Shown in pieces: positions 46,892 to 58,664 of a DNA stretch of 64,000 bases (position 1 is its first letter; the number at the start of each line of letters is the position of its first letter). Below the pieces are notes generated by a model, which saw nothing but the letters and a program-made list of their open reading frames with translations, did no database searches and was not told the DNA's origin. The DNA is from Aquanectria penicillioides. Taxonomy: Eukaryota; Ascomycota; Sordariomycetes; Hypocreales; Nectriaceae. The DNA is taken from the NCBI GenBank assembly GCA_003415625.1, contig PYIU01000005.1, positions 4,035,001 through 4,099,000 of the forward strand. Reading direction: 5' to 3'. The position numbers and the translations under genes were made by a program.

Positions 46892-48479
46892 ATGAACATT
46901 GCTAATCCGGGATTAGCCCCAGACCCGCCCCCGACAAACCCTGCCGTTGAGCCACAGCCGACCGAGAGCGTGAAATCAAAGTCACGCTCTCAGTCGCCTC
47001 GTTCCCCAACTGGCGACAATGCTGTTGACTTACACTCAGCCGAGCATTGGGCCACCTTAGCTGAGGTAGGGATCATTATAGAAATTCCGTAACAAAAGTC
47101 TAATATAATCCAAAGGACGTCCCAGCCGAGGAAGACACCGATTCCGCGTTTGGAGACGATACCGCTAGTTCCACTGCGTCAATTTCCTCTAGTATTCTTC
47201 GGTACCGGACTATTCATGGCCGAACCTACCACTCAGAACGAGGCAATGCTCAATATTGGTATGTCTCTGCAGCTGTTGAGGGAATGCACAATACAAAGCT
47301 CACTGATTTTTTAACAGGACACCAAATGATGAGCATCATAATGAGTCTATGGACATTAAGTGAGCACTAGCATGAAACTGGAATCGACTCGCTCTGACTC
47401 AGTAGCCATCATCTCCTGTCGCTCTCTTTGGAAGGGAAGTTGTTTCTCGCCCCCTTGAAAGACAACATCCAGGTTCAGCCTACCTATTGCCTAAAACAGA
47501 TACGGTGCTAATTTTAAATTCTAGAAAGTCCTGGATATTGGAACTGGAACAGGTCCGTACACGTCCTCTGACTTTTTGTCTTTTCTCTCATTTCTTTGGA
47601 GAAATATATCGACTGACTGCGATTTGCTGAAATAGGTATCTGGGCCATGTTAGAGACACACCCTTGCTGGCAATGATAACCACTGATCGACCATATCTAG
47701 TGATTTTGCGGACCAGTTCCCCAATGCCGAGGTGGTTGGAACTGACTTATCTCCGATTCAACCAACATGGGTGCCTCCTAATGTCATGTTGTAAGTAGTG
47801 GCAAAGAAGTTGTCGTGAGCCGCTCTGAGTTTATGATTGTAGCGAAATCGAGGACTGCACTCAAGAATGGACCTTCAAGCCCGATTCCTTTGATTACGTC
47901 CACATGCGATACCTGTACGGCAGCATTAGCGACTGGTCTGCCCTGCTGAAGGAGGCTTTCAGAGCCTGTAAACCAGGCGGTTGGGTTGAAAGCTACGAAG
48001 CCTCCCCGATGATGGAGAGTGACGACGGAACAGTAACTTCGACCTGCGCTATCAATGAATGGGGCAAATTCTTTATCGAAGGCGGCAAGAAGCTGAATCG
48101 AACCTTCACTATCCTAGATGATGACCTCCAGCGAAAGTGCATGGAAGAAGCGGGTTTTGTTGACATTCAGACCTGGGATCTCAAGGCAAGGATCACAACT
48201 GTCTAAATCCTAGCTCATTTTTGACTAATTTAACCAAACTCCCAGGCACCTATCGGAGGCTGGGCAAAGGACGCTCGACTCAAGGAAATCGGACAGTTTG
48301 CGCAGGCAGCTCTCGAGCAAGACTACGAAGGTTATGTTTTGTTCATGGCAAATATGGTTTTGGGCTGGTCCAAGGAAGAAGTTTCCGTATACTGCGCTCA
48401 ACTCAGGCGTGAAATTCGCTCTGGAAAGTTCCATCCTTATTATCGACAGCGTGTCGTGTATGGCCGTAAGCCGGAGTAG
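46892..48479 (+). CDS. LaeA-like SAM-dependent methyltransferase, nine exons
   Basis: Class I methyltransferase of the LaeA-related group; members affect secondary metabolism, but most paralogs have no known substrate. Exons: 46892-47065, 47116-47258, 47318-47359, 47403-47472, 47525-47552, 47636-47648, 47701-47790, 47843-48185, 48246-48479. The sum is 1137 nt, 378 residues. SAM site: [14 protein letters not shown], assembled across three exons, then [18 protein letters not shown]. The post-motif region includes [25 protein letters not shown] and [10 protein letters not shown]; the C-terminus is [20 protein letters not shown]. The start gives a disordered acidic and serine-rich N-terminus typical of the group. 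Two odd points: a 13-nt exon (47636-47648), and a last intron that begins with GC (GCAAGG) rather than GT. Confidence 0.9.
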
Positions 48480-48604
48480 TGGAGGCTACAGATCGCCACA
48501 TAGATGAATGTACTGTCAGTGCATTGGTTAAGACAGTACCCGTGGAAATACAAAGAAATGGCAGGCCAAATTTTAGAAAGTACTTATTGGTGCGTGACTA
48601 TTAT

Positions 48605-49989
48605 CTACTCGAGTGTTGCCTTCACCAATGGCGTATAGGACTGTTCGATATACTCCTCATTCCTCCATCCAGACCAATCATGTTTGAGCAAGCCCCATGT
48701 CTCCTCATAGTCTTGCGTTCCTGATCTGATGTAGTAGCTTCCCACGAGAACCCAGTACATCCACCCAGCGCTTCCTTTTGGCATGAATTCAGAGAGGCAT
48801 TGGGTGTAAACACCTTTCCAAGTACTATCGGTCTGGAGGAAGCCCCACTCCGTCATCAACACTGGGAAAACGTTCTTCACAGCAGGATCAGATGAGTTCA
48901 TTGCCTGGAATCCGTTCGTGTAGAGGCTTGACTTCAAAGAGGTGCAGCTTGTGGCGGAATTGGCATAATTGTGGAGCTCGAGGACGAGTTTGTCATCATA
49001 TCCCGAGAAGTCATCCCGGCTAAAGACTCCAGTTCCGGGGCTCAAAGCCGTGCCCTGGACAACAGGAGTAAGGTAGGTGTCGTAGTTGAGACCAGAAAGA
49101 AAGATGAGCACATCTGAATTGGCAGTGTTGACAGCTTCTGTGCCTTGTTTGATGTAGGAATACCAAGTTTGCCAGTTGTAGGCTGCGGCAGAGCTGGATC
49201 CGCTACCAGTAGCTTGTCGCAACTCATTTCGAAGAGACATTGACATCAAGTTTGACCATGATTTGCCCTGAAGGAAAAGTAAGCATGAATGCGGAAAATC
49301 TGAGAGGAAAAGCATCGTACGTGATTAGCCATGTAAGCAAGTCCTCGTAGCCAGTTGGAGACGTTATAGTATTGGTCGCCAAACCAAGCATTTCCATCAG
49401 TCGCAGAGCAGCACCACTGTCCCTTAGAAATATGATTATCCAAATGAATGTAGATCTCCTGATTTGCGCATTCCGCAGCCACGGCGTCGTAGACCTAATT
49501 TTGTTAACCGCTGCGTGGGAATCGTAGTTCAGGTAAGAAATAACTGACCTCAAGTCTCGTCGTCGATGCGGTGAAAGTTGGGTTGTTTGCCAGCACCTGG
49601 TTAAGAACCTTGGTGCCATTGGTCGTACCAAGGCCTTCTAGGAAGGCCGTCTCAATGGAAATATCTTGTCCCTCATTTTCATAAATCTGGTCGATCATCT
49701 CAATGGCATATGTGAGTCTGATCACATTCATGCCGACGCTTTTGATGTCGGAGACAATTTGGGCGATTGACTGATACTGAAGGCCCTCGGGAACCATCAC
49801 TTCTCCGTGTCCTGGCCAATTAGTACCCGCGTATTTGACGACATTTCCTGAAGCATCAATCATGTTTTCGGCTTCAGTGGAAAATGGACCATTGGGCCAG
49901 GCGGCCCGCTTGGGGACATGCTTAGTTGGCGACGCAGTTGCACACAGCAGTGTGCAACCAGCGAGAACCATGTAGGAAAGAATCGACAT
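48605..49989 (-). CDS. Glycoside hydrolase family 5 endoglucanase/glucanase
   Basis: Secreted beta-glycanase. Three exons on the minus strand: 49989-49549, 49494-49321, 49267-48605, with introns of 54 and 53 nt; 425 residues. A signal peptide (MSILSYMVLAGCTLLCATAS) is followed by a KR pair (HVPKR) that could be a Kex2 site. TIM-barrel landmarks: YAGTNWPGHGE, GMNVIRLTYAIEM, YIHLDNHIS, the acid/base Glu in MSLRNELRQ, ELHNYANS and the nucleophile Glu in PVLMTEWGF. A late WMYWVLVGSYY strand and a DWSGWR end fit fungal GH5 cellulase-like proteins. Exact subfamily and substrate (cellulose, mannan or another glucan) cannot be told by reading. Confidence 0.88.
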
Positions 49990-51740
49990 CTTGGCTCAGA
50001 TGCACGAAGTTATGCAGGAAAGACAAGCCCTTTGACCGATAGCTGTAACAAAAGGGCAATCGACCATCAATTTATAGAATATTATTTGGGACCCTCCCAT
50101 AGAATTCGCGCTGGACCAATGTGTTAGTCAATGCAACCAACGATTGGATCATCGGCTCCGGCTTCCCCGAAGAGAGGGGAAGTACGAGTATTTGGAGCTA
50201 TGGCCGATTAGCGGAATGATACCCTCCGCAAAACCAGATCAAAAAGAGAACCGAGGTTGCTAAGTTTGTTAAGAACCAGGATCTCTGGCCGAAGATCATT
50301 GGAGCGCATTTTAAGTTATGCTGATCTGTTGCAGGACGCGAGTCTCCCCGCATTTCACAAGCCGGAGCCTCTGTGAAGCGCCGTAGAACATACGAGCCAT
50401 AGCTTAATGACATCTCGTATATCCGTATGCGACGAGGGATCCACCCAATCCAAACTAGGTGGCACTACCGTGGGCCTTTTCCCAGTAGTCTTGGACGAGC
50501 TGTCACAACCAGTCTTAATAGCTTCAATTGCACCAACAGGGAAGCTGGCTAGTTGTTGCCAAGACGAGACAAGGGTTAGGTCAGCGCATAAATTTTTGAA
50601 GGATGATAGGGCAAACACTCGCCTGAGAACCATTGATAAAAGACAATGATGCCTTGAATAATGTGATGATTAATTTGAACTGTCATATTAATTTTTAATC
50701 CTCAAGTTGGGGAAAGGCTGGCCAAGTTGCAACGTGGAGGAAGCTGATTGTATCTAGGGGGCTGATCCCAAAGGGGAAGTTCATGGGCGTTGTAGAATGG
50801 AATTAGCCGCTTCCATTCCGTGTGGAATGACGTTCCGAAAGGGAGATGGCAGAAAATCTTAAGATACATAAGGAAGAGTTGACACTGTTATAATTCTGCG
50901 GCCATGCCTGTCACCAGTTGGCAACCTTCTCCACTATCCCATGTTCAAAGCTATGCACCCAACAAGGTCATACGAAGTAGCTCACCGGACCAACGAACCT
51001 TGATAATTTCAGTGTTGATGTTGACTTGCGTAGCTGGCACGCCCAGAATGTGCCGTAGTGAGGAACCTTGAGACATTGGCAGGATCCTACAATGAAGATT
51101 CTAGCTACCAACACAAATGTCCTGACAGGTTGAGCAATTCAACTTAACCGAAACACGAGTCTTTGCTCTGGCCCAATAAGGGCTGCCAAAACCCTCAGTA
51201 GCTGGTCAATTATGCCCAAAATGTCTCACATTTGAATTATCCTGTCAAAACGGCCCGTTAAGATTAAATATGCAGCAGTCGTGGGCACTGCCACCAGACT
51301 ATTTTTCATCTGTGGAAGTAGGGAGGCTGTGCTTGTCTTTTTGGGCGAGGCTTTTCAGTTGCGATAAATCACTGCCCAGATTTTGTGCGGAAAGTTATTG
51401 TCAAAGACTGTTTGACTTCCATTCCCCTCAATGTTTCACTTGCTCGCGTGCTCTCTTGCCTTCCTTCAAGCACTCAGTCAACGCCAGAATATTCAACCGC
51501 TAGGAGGGAGCCTATGAATAATCCTGCTGGATAAATATTATGCGGTTAATCCAAAGGCCCATAGTTCTTGCAACCGCAGCGCGCATATCTGCTCAAGGCC
51601 TTGTCTGCCGCAAATCAACACGGGCGGGAAGCTTGCCATGTCTACACCAATGATGAGTGGATTTGCCTAAACTTGGCATATCAAAAATAATTGAGAGCAA
51701 TCAATCAAGGGCCCACATTCACTGGACCTAGAAATTTCAC
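49990..51740. other. Intergenic, about 1.75 kb
   Basis: Contains the GH5 promoter at its left end (TATAAA on the minus strand at 50076-50071). A pair of overlapping frames at 50355-50649 shows no recognisable feature. No other gene is supported. Confidence 0.5.
50071..50076 (-). promoter_or_regulatory. TATA box of the GH5 gene
   Basis: TATAAA on the minus strand about 85 nt upstream of the ATG at 49989. Motif and distance only. Confidence 0.4.
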
Positions 51741-52520
51741 CATGGCCACCGTCCTTGGAAGTCTATCAATTTTTCTGCCTCGCCGGTTTCTTAGATTGAT
51801 TGTTCCAGCGGCCAGTCCATTCAGGCGGCGTGTCATGGAATCGGCCGCCGGTAGTCGATAGTAATGATATCTCCACAGAGACTATGCTCAAAGCCTTCAC
51901 GGTAATGACGATGGAGATGGCTCTGGGGCATCTTGGATCTTCGAAAGAAGGACCTACTGAGGTAGAGACTGAGGCCCAGCAAAAAAACAAGGGGGAGAAC
52001 ATCCTCCCCACGAAGAAAGCACCATCGTGGAGCCTAACGTTGTTGGCAACGATACTGAACCCATTCAACCTTTTGTTATTGTTTCTAGCTATTTTCCAAG
52101 CCTCTGTCACAACTCGGAACTGGGTAGGTACTTTTTCTTCTTTTTTAATCTTTCAAATGACGAACCAACAACCTAATTATTTTGGGGTTAAGCGTAGCTT
52201 TACTATATTACTATTCATGATTAGTGTATCAATCATTGTCCGATTTGAGCAACAATATTGAAGTATCGTGGCGGTCTTCAGGCTTCATTTATCTGTGACT
52301 AATGCTATTGAAGTCTGTCGACCGATTTGGGAGCTGGATAAGTCCACAACAAGCGGTGAACTGTTTGGTAAGAAGGTACTAGAAAGAGATCTAGTCCCGG
52401 GTGATATTGTTAGACTATCCCCCGGAGATCTAGTGCCTTCGGATTGTCCAATCCAGGAGTGTGCTTTCTTGAGAATTGGGCTGCTACGAAAAAGCGGAGG
52501 TAACCCTTAACTACTACACC
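51741..52520 (+). pseudogene. Decayed P-type ATPase (MgtA-like) fragment
   Basis: Broken N-terminal part of a P-type cation pump. After an ATG-led frame that stops at TAG, a frame near 51866-52124 encodes a cytoplasmic tail (MEMALGHLGSSKEG), then ENILPTKKAPSWSLTLLATI and a first membrane segment (LNPFNLLLLFLAIFQASV). A later piece has a second hydrophobic helix (SFTILLFMISVSIIVRF) ending in stop. The next frame has LERDLVPGDIVRLSPGDLVP, the actuator-domain signature preceding the TGES loop, which is here degraded to RIGLLRKSGG. No phosphorylation motif (DKTGT) follows. The order resembles magnesium-transporting P3B ATPases. Several stops and frame changes indicate a dead gene; debris may continue to about 52.9 kb. 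Confidence 0.7.
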
Positions 52521-53091
52521 AAAAGGTCTACGCGTGTCTCGGTTAAGAGTAACACTGGATATTAAGGTCTATAGGGCACTGATTCGCATCACGAGTGGAC
52601 CCGAGGCGTTTTACGTGAACCTCCTGAGCAGTGATTGGAGCAACCGTTTTGAGGAGGCGTCTGAAGCCGTAGAATCAATGCTGTGTGTTCTTTCTTCGTT
52701 AAATGAACAAAGCCGTTGTAATGACATCGTGGCCAGCTCGACAGTGAACCTGTCAGGATATGGATGACCCATCACTTCTGACCCGCAAGCCCCTCCTCAA
52801 CATCGACCCTAACTGAAATCAAATCGTGTTAGGTCTCGTGATTCGTTTGGTGCTCTCATTAAAATTACTGTAGATGGTATAGCGCAGCTGACTAACATCG
52901 GTGATCTTGGTCGTGGCGAGTTATCGTGCGGGGTTTGATAAGACGGGGAGAACGGGACCCGATCATCCGGCGTTGATACCACTTCTGCTGGGGTCCTTGT
53001 CCAGATGCAAGAATTATCAGCACATCGCTCCTAATCCTTCCGGTATTGTGTGCGTTGACCGCTATACCTGTCATGAACGACTATTCAAGTC
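52521..53091. other. Gap of about 570 bp between ATPase relic and regulator
   Basis: Probably eroded ATPase sequence merging into the promoter of the Zn2Cys6 gene at 53092. No intact frame is recognised. Confidence 0.4.
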
Positions 53092-54752
53092 ATGGCTCGG
53101 AGAAAGCGTTCTTATATACCCAAAGTCAAAGGTGAGCAAAGGACCCATGCCATCATACCCCTACTCCGTGCAATCTTGGCCCCTTATCTCCTGTTAAATC
53201 GGTAGATTCTTACGTATACTGCAGGGTGCTATGAATGCTCCCAACGCCGCATAGACTGTGATGGCACCCGGCCTGGCTGCTGCAAATGTGCCTCCAAAGG
53301 CATAGCCTGCAGTGGATTTGAGCCCAAATTTCGGTTCCGTGATGGATTACCACAGTCAAGTGGGATAACCAAACGGGGCAAGATCGGGAGTATCACCTCA
53401 CAAAAACATGACACTCTGCGCCTCTCTCTTGATTCTACCAGTTCGCCGCAGCATCACATCCATGAACTGGTAGATATCGACCCACGAGAAACTGGGAGCT
53501 ATCAGACAGAGTTGGTCTTTGGCCATCCCGAACAATATGACTGGACCCTATACCATTCCAGAGGACTTAACTTGCACAATCGGAGTTCTCTTGATAGTGA
53601 AGATGGATATATTAAAGATCAACTAACACATGGCGATGACCCGGGTATGCATGCATCGAAATACTATCCTACAATTACTGCTCTGTCACCCATACCTTGC
53701 CTCAGACAATTAGAACCATGGAAAGAGTTTCTTCTTAGTTATTGTGAGTGATGCTAGATTCCCATTTTCTCGAAAAAGACTAATCTGAATGCCAAGTCTC
53801 GGACAATATTGCTCCAGAAATGGTAGTTTTGGATGACGACCATAATGGTTGGCGTCACTTGATTCTTCCCATGGCACGTACAAATGATCTTATTATGAGT
53901 GCTGTTCTAGCTACATCGGCATTCCATTTAAATGGTCGCGTATTAAATCAATCTATCGCCGACCCACAGAAGTTATATGGACAAGCCATTCGAGAACTCC
54001 AGCACAGGCGAGACTTGTCCCAATTCAGCCAAGACAACAAGCAAGCCGTCATATTGGGAATAATTGTACTCTTGGTGGCTGTTATGATTACCGGATGCCC
54101 GGACTTTCCAATCATTTTCCAAATGCTGGAATCTGCCATTGCAGCCGTTGGAGGAGAGGATGGATTGATGGAAGGACATGAAGTCACTGAGTTTTCATTG
54201 CGGCAAATCAGAAAGTAAGTACCATATTGCATCAGACTTATGTCGTATTCTACTGACAATCGCAGAATGAGAGTTTACGCGGCCCCGTTACTTAGTCAGG
54301 ATGCAGGATTACATGCAATGATTTACCAAGCCCGACAAAGCTTTGACTGTTTGTACTACTACGACAAGCTACACCCTAGTCAATCACCTACTTTTAAAGC
54401 TATAGCCGATTTAAGACAGCAGGCTTATGACATTTATTTGGATAGGGTACTAGGAGGGGGGTCCAGTACAACATCGAAAGGAATGATGAACCGCTTCATC
54501 ACCATGTTTACCACCTTTTCAGAGGGCTCACCTGGAGAACATGTTTTGGTTTGGCCGGTCTTTATAGCAGCTTCAGAAAGCTGCACAGTGGAACACCAGG
54601 CAGTATTTGAACATTTCCTAAGGAGACAGTATGACCGGAACGGATTTGTTAATATTGTCAGAGCTTTGGAGCTCTTGAAGAGAATTTGGGCTCAGAAGTC
54701 GAACAATGACTGGCCAGCATTAATTCCAGAGCCACAAGTCTTTATAATGTAA
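53092..54752 (+). CDS. Zn2Cys6 transcription factor (Fungal_trans_2-like)
   Basis: DNA-binding regulator with four exons: 53092-53131, 53225-53743, 53797-54214, 54266-54752. Introns are 93, 53 and 51 nt; 487 residues. After splicing, the zinc cluster starts at residue 15 (CYECSQRRIDC, DGTRPG, then CCKCASKGIAC) and the first intron lies just before it, a common place in this family. The middle and C-terminal part (ARTNDLIMSAVLATSAFHLN, QAIRELQHRRDLSQFSQDNK, YQARQSFDCLYYYDKL) fits the Fungal_trans_2 domain seen in ARG-II-type regulators. It converges with the amine oxidase gene, whose stop is 150 bp away, so a regulatory link is possible but unproven. Confidence 0.88.
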
Positions 54753-54899
54753 AGCATGTAACAAGATAGGTTAAGATAAGTTCGAATCGACTAATATGAT
54801 AGAATTTCCATGTCTTATATCATCACATACTATCCAAAACTGGATCCTAATACTGGAAGGATCTTTTAGGCGGCGGACATCCTCGTGAAGCCACAACTC

Positions 54900-56410
54900 T
54901 CACAACAAAGCTCTTGGTAACTGCTGGAGAGCTTCGATAACTTCCTTTCCTCCTTGCTCTCCTGAACACAGAGCGCCTTCCATGTATCCCTTCCACTCCG
55001 CCGAGTATTCTGTTCCCACAAAATGAATGTTTCCAACGGCCTTTCCGTACACAGCGGCATACTTTGTATAATGCCCAAGTTCTGTGATTGGGGCCAATGC
55101 GCCCTGGCTGTACAATTCATGCTTCCAAATTTGCTCAAAAATTTCAATCGGTCGGTATACTTCAGATTCCACCCCGACGTTGAAAATTGCTGCGAGTTGA
55201 TCTAAGACAACCTTCCGCCTTTCATGTGGGTATAGCTTCCCCCAAGCTTCACCGTCACTGCCATTGACAAAGCACGTCAGTGAGTACTGCCTCTTTTCAT
55301 CTACACTTGTGTCACGGGCTAGAGCAATGGGGCCAATGTAACTCATGAAGAAGCCATTGTATCCCAAATCTCTCCACCAAGGTTTGTCATAACAGACAAT
55401 AGCCTTATTGTAGTGACCCAGCTTGGATGAGTCCGTGATCTCCCGCATAGGTGAAGGAAGCGCCGGTAGGAAGTTCAAGGATTTATACATTGTACTGGGT
55501 ATAGAGACGATGCACTTGCTCGCTTTGAAAATCCCACCATTTGTTGTAATAACCCTGGTATGATTTTTGTGGTTCTCAATAGAAGCAACAGGTTGAGAAA
55601 GGTGGATATTGCTGCGCCCAATGACATCTGCAATTCCCGTCGCAATGGATTGTGCGCCTAGGTTGTAAGACCGTGAGTGAGATTGCAAAAGCTGCTTCGA
55701 TGTCGAATAAACTTACCATCGTGAAAGCGCAGATAGTTCCCGCCAGTGTAGTCATCTGCGCGAATCGAGAATAGTCCACCATTACGGCGACAGTAGTCGA
55801 TAAAAAAAGCAGCCGACTCCTGTGTTGATTCTAAACCATGCATTACCTTGACCCAGACGTTTATCATCTGAATCGTCTTCGGGAGACCTCCCAATGTTCG
55901 CACATACTGATCTAGGGATACATTGTCGTCCTCGATACGGGGAGGTCCTGGCTTGAGTGATTCGGCTTGGATGTGGTCACGGATCCTCTCTAGGTCGGCC
56001 TTTTCCTCAGACGAGAACTAAATAAATTGTTGGTGAGCCAGCTTTTATCTCAACCTCCATGGTAGGGGGTATTCATATGTTGCTCCGCGCACCTCTGGAG
56101 TAATTCCGAAGGGAAACTCGATTCTGTTGCCTTCAGATACTTGCATGACTGCGGTTCCTTCGAGTCGCTGCTTGACGACTTCTAGACCGAACTGCTTAGT
56201 GTAGGCCGCAATCCGTGGTTGTGTCCTATCGTTGATCCAAGCTGCGCCGAGGTCTGCAAACCCGCGACCTGAAGCTAGAGGAACACTCCATGTCTTTCCA
56301 CCAACGCGGTCTCTAGCCTCGATGACGACAACAGAAAGACCTGCCTGCTTGGCAGAATAGGCGGCTTGCAGGCCACTCAAGCCAGCGCCAATAACGACAA
56401 GGTCGAACAT
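54900..56410 (-). CDS. Flavin-dependent amine oxidase
   Basis: FAD enzyme oxidising primary or other amines, MAO-like. Three exons on the minus strand: 56410-56093, 56017-55717, 55657-54900; 458 residues. The start at 56410 puts the FAD-binding VVIGAGLSGLQAAYSAKQAG at residue 5; upstream in-frame ATGs reach back to 56590 but add an atypical leader. Other motifs: VVVIEARDRVGGKTWSVPL, the substrate region GGNYLRFHDG, and the C-terminal flavin motif NIHFVGTEYSAEWKGYMEGA. The first intron (56092-56018, 75 nt) uses a GTGCGC donor that keeps frame (GITPE/FSSEEK); a closer GTTGAG donor would break it. Lack of a signal peptide suggests a cytosolic or peroxisomal enzyme; no clear peroxisomal tripeptide (ends RALL). 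Confidence 0.88.
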
Positions 56411-57485
56411 TTTAGATTTGGATAATAATTGATCAAGGTTAAGAGTGTCGAGGAGATTGGCCAAAGTTCTGTTTGGGTGCGATTGAGACGAAAGATAAAG
56501 TTCATGGCAGACTTCCTGCAATTGCCAAGTTTGGTTATCTGAATGAGAAACGGTTATGCTAAGATCTGCCGACACCAGCCGATCCGTCACTCGGCCGGAG
56601 ACTCGTTCGTATATGCATCCAAGAAATCAGGTGGACTTCTCGACTTTATTTGCGACGTGCAATTGGACATGTGACACTACCTAATCCCGCCACTATCCTA
56701 ATCAGGTAGTGGAAATGAGAGAACACCAAAGCCCCATTGTAGCGGCGTGCGACTGAGGCGTATATCAAGTGATTGATACGACGCCGGCTACAGTGTCCGA
56801 GTGTCCGAGACGCATAGTTTGTTCCTCGTTTGTGATCAATAACATGCACCGTCTTAGGCCCGAAGATACAGCCTCTGGTAGGCTCTTGGCGAGTGGATCA
56901 TCACTGGAACGCGTACGGTCAGATTGAAGCCCTTGTGTTCTGCCGATGCTACGCCGTTTTTAGCTCCTCGTCCTTGCGACATTGGTGCGTTCGCCATGGC
57001 TCGTTTTGGCTCCCCTGGCCGAGCTCGTTGGGAGCAGCAGGTGCTGGTTAAGGGGGGAAAAAGTGCACCCTACGACTAGACTCACTTATGTGGAGGATTA
57101 AGAAGATTACAGACGAGCAATTACTAGTTATTGGGCGCCTTGATGATGATTGAGTGCCAATGAGGAAATGTTCAGTAGCTTATAACACGGCCTAGCCATC
57201 AAATTTGTATTGTCTTCACCTTCAAAAGCTTTCAAGTCAACTACATGAGATGGTGAGAATAACCACTTCCATGCTAAGAAAATGATCAAGGCCCCCGGTG
57301 CAACATCGGTAAGTTACTCTTGCAGGCTGGCTAGTCTCAGATGATTTTCTGGACACTCGATCAGACTTGCTTATACCTTTTTGCGCTTCGCCACTCGAAG
57401 ATGTTGATTTCCAAAACCGAGATAAACCGAGAACTAAATGTTCTCCTAATTGATTCAATACATTCAATGTGAGAAATTCGTTCAC
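56411..57485. other. Intergenic, about 1.1 kb
   Basis: No supported gene. Lies between the start of the amine oxidase gene and the end of the acyltransferase gene, both on the minus strand. Confidence 0.5.
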
Positions 57486-58664
57486 TTAATAAGACGAACA
57501 CTCGACTTTGGGATACTGCGTCTTAGGAACGGCCCAAAACATGAACCCCCAAGTCCAACAATATCCTACAGCAACCTTCATCCAGGTCGGAACAGCCTTC
57601 ATCTTGACGTTCTTAACAATATCCTCAACCAAAATTGCTATAGAGTTGAGGACGAAGAATGCAACTTCATACCACCATCCACATACAAAACCCTGCTGCC
57701 ACGCTACTAGTCCATGGGTGGCGCCGGAAAACAAAAAAACGAGTATAGTGCTAAGAAGTCTAGAGGTATGCCCCCGAGACTTCACTTGGAAGACATGTCG
57801 AACTACTGGGGCGGCAACAGATACCCAGGTGGCAGAGACCAAGCGGTGCCAAAACCGGCTCCAGAACGAGCGGATGGTGTATGTGGCTCGGATATCGCCG
57901 TAGATCGGTGGCCATTCCTCTGGTGAGTCCAAGAACAAGACACACACAGCAATTAGCGAGAGAATAGAGTGGTTGAAGGTGGTCAGCGCCCAGCTGGTCG
58001 CAATAAACTCGATGACGGAAATCGCTCTCAGCGCTACCTCAAACGCCGACACCTGCGAGAGGCGGCGGATGAAAACAGCTTGCTCGGCCAAGGTAGCGGT
58101 AGGTGGGCCAAGGAGTGCGGCTAGTTTGAAAATGACAAGAGGGAGGATGGTATTGCAAAAGTGATAGATCCCAATACACAACATGATGCGACTTATCTGT
58201 CGGAACGCGAAGGAAGCCCTTTTACCTAGCAATGTTGAGGCTTCTAGCTCGGGCACAGAAGAATGAGAAATCTCACCACTAGTGTGCCCCTGCCCCAACT
58301 CCTTGGTCGGTTCTGTTGACTCCATGCGGATAGGCGCATTCCTGGAGTTGAAGATCATTTTGTACGCTGAGATCCACGCGCGCATAGAAAACGGCGGACC
58401 TGGAGGAACCTTAGACTCGTGGGCCAGGAGGCAAACCGCGTGGAAGAACCAAACGACCATGAACTGGCCTATAATCAAGCCTTGGGCGAGAGAAACTGCT
58501 GGAGGAAATGGGAGGCTGTTGATTCCTGACAAGGCCACAGCGCTGAAAGCGAAGATAATGGGCAGCAGTCCAAGCCGCGAGGCGAGCTGGCGGGTTTGCA
58601 GCCCAACCATGGCGAGGAGAGATGCTACTCCAAAGCAGACCAGAGACAAAAGAAAGGACGCCAT
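57486..58664 (-). CDS. Wax synthase-like membrane-bound O-acyltransferase
   Basis: Integral membrane acyltransferase-like protein with a single exon of 392 residues. Hydrophobic segments occur at about 1-20, 35-50, 60-80, 155-180, 210-245, and in the C-terminal third (LLSTILVFLFSGATHGLVAW; VAFFVLNSIAILVEDIV; VAVGYCWTWGFMFWAVP). The conserved His of the family sits in FSGATHG, preceded by RSFWSRFWHRLVS with a second conserved His. In fungi such proteins occur in terpenoid and polyketide gene clusters as O-acetyltransferases and also as stand-alone lipid enzymes. The acceptor cannot be named. The nearest neighbours are an amine oxidase and a small secreted protein. Confidence 0.85.
   Translation of the reverse strand: MASFLLSLVCFGVASLLAMVGLQTRQLASRLGLLPIIFAFSAVALSGINSLPFPPAVSLAQGLIIGQFMVVWFFHAVCLLAHESKVPPGPPFSMRAWISAYKMIFNSRNAPIRMESTEPTKELGQGHTSGEISHSSVPELEASTLLGKRASFAFRQISRIMLCIGIYHFCNTILPLVIFKLAALLGPPTATLAEQAVFIRRLSQVSAFEVALRAISVIEFIATSWALTTFNHSILSLIAVCVLFLDSPEEWPPIYGDIRATYTIRSFWSRFWHRLVSATWVSVAAPVVRHVFQVKSRGHTSRLLSTILVFLFSGATHGLVAWQQGFVCGWWYEVAFFVLNSIAILVEDIVKNVKMKAVPTWMKVAVGYCWTWGFMFWAVPKTQYPKVECSSY

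Noticed and set aside
54776..54795. GTTCGAATC resembling a tRNA B box
   Set aside because: No A box or cloverleaf arms could be found around it. No tRNA gene is supported anywhere in the window.
56018..56062. Shorter amine-oxidase intron starting at GTTGAG
   Set aside because: Joining at that donor puts the next exon in the wrong frame and meets a stop within a few codons. The GTGCGC donor keeps frame.
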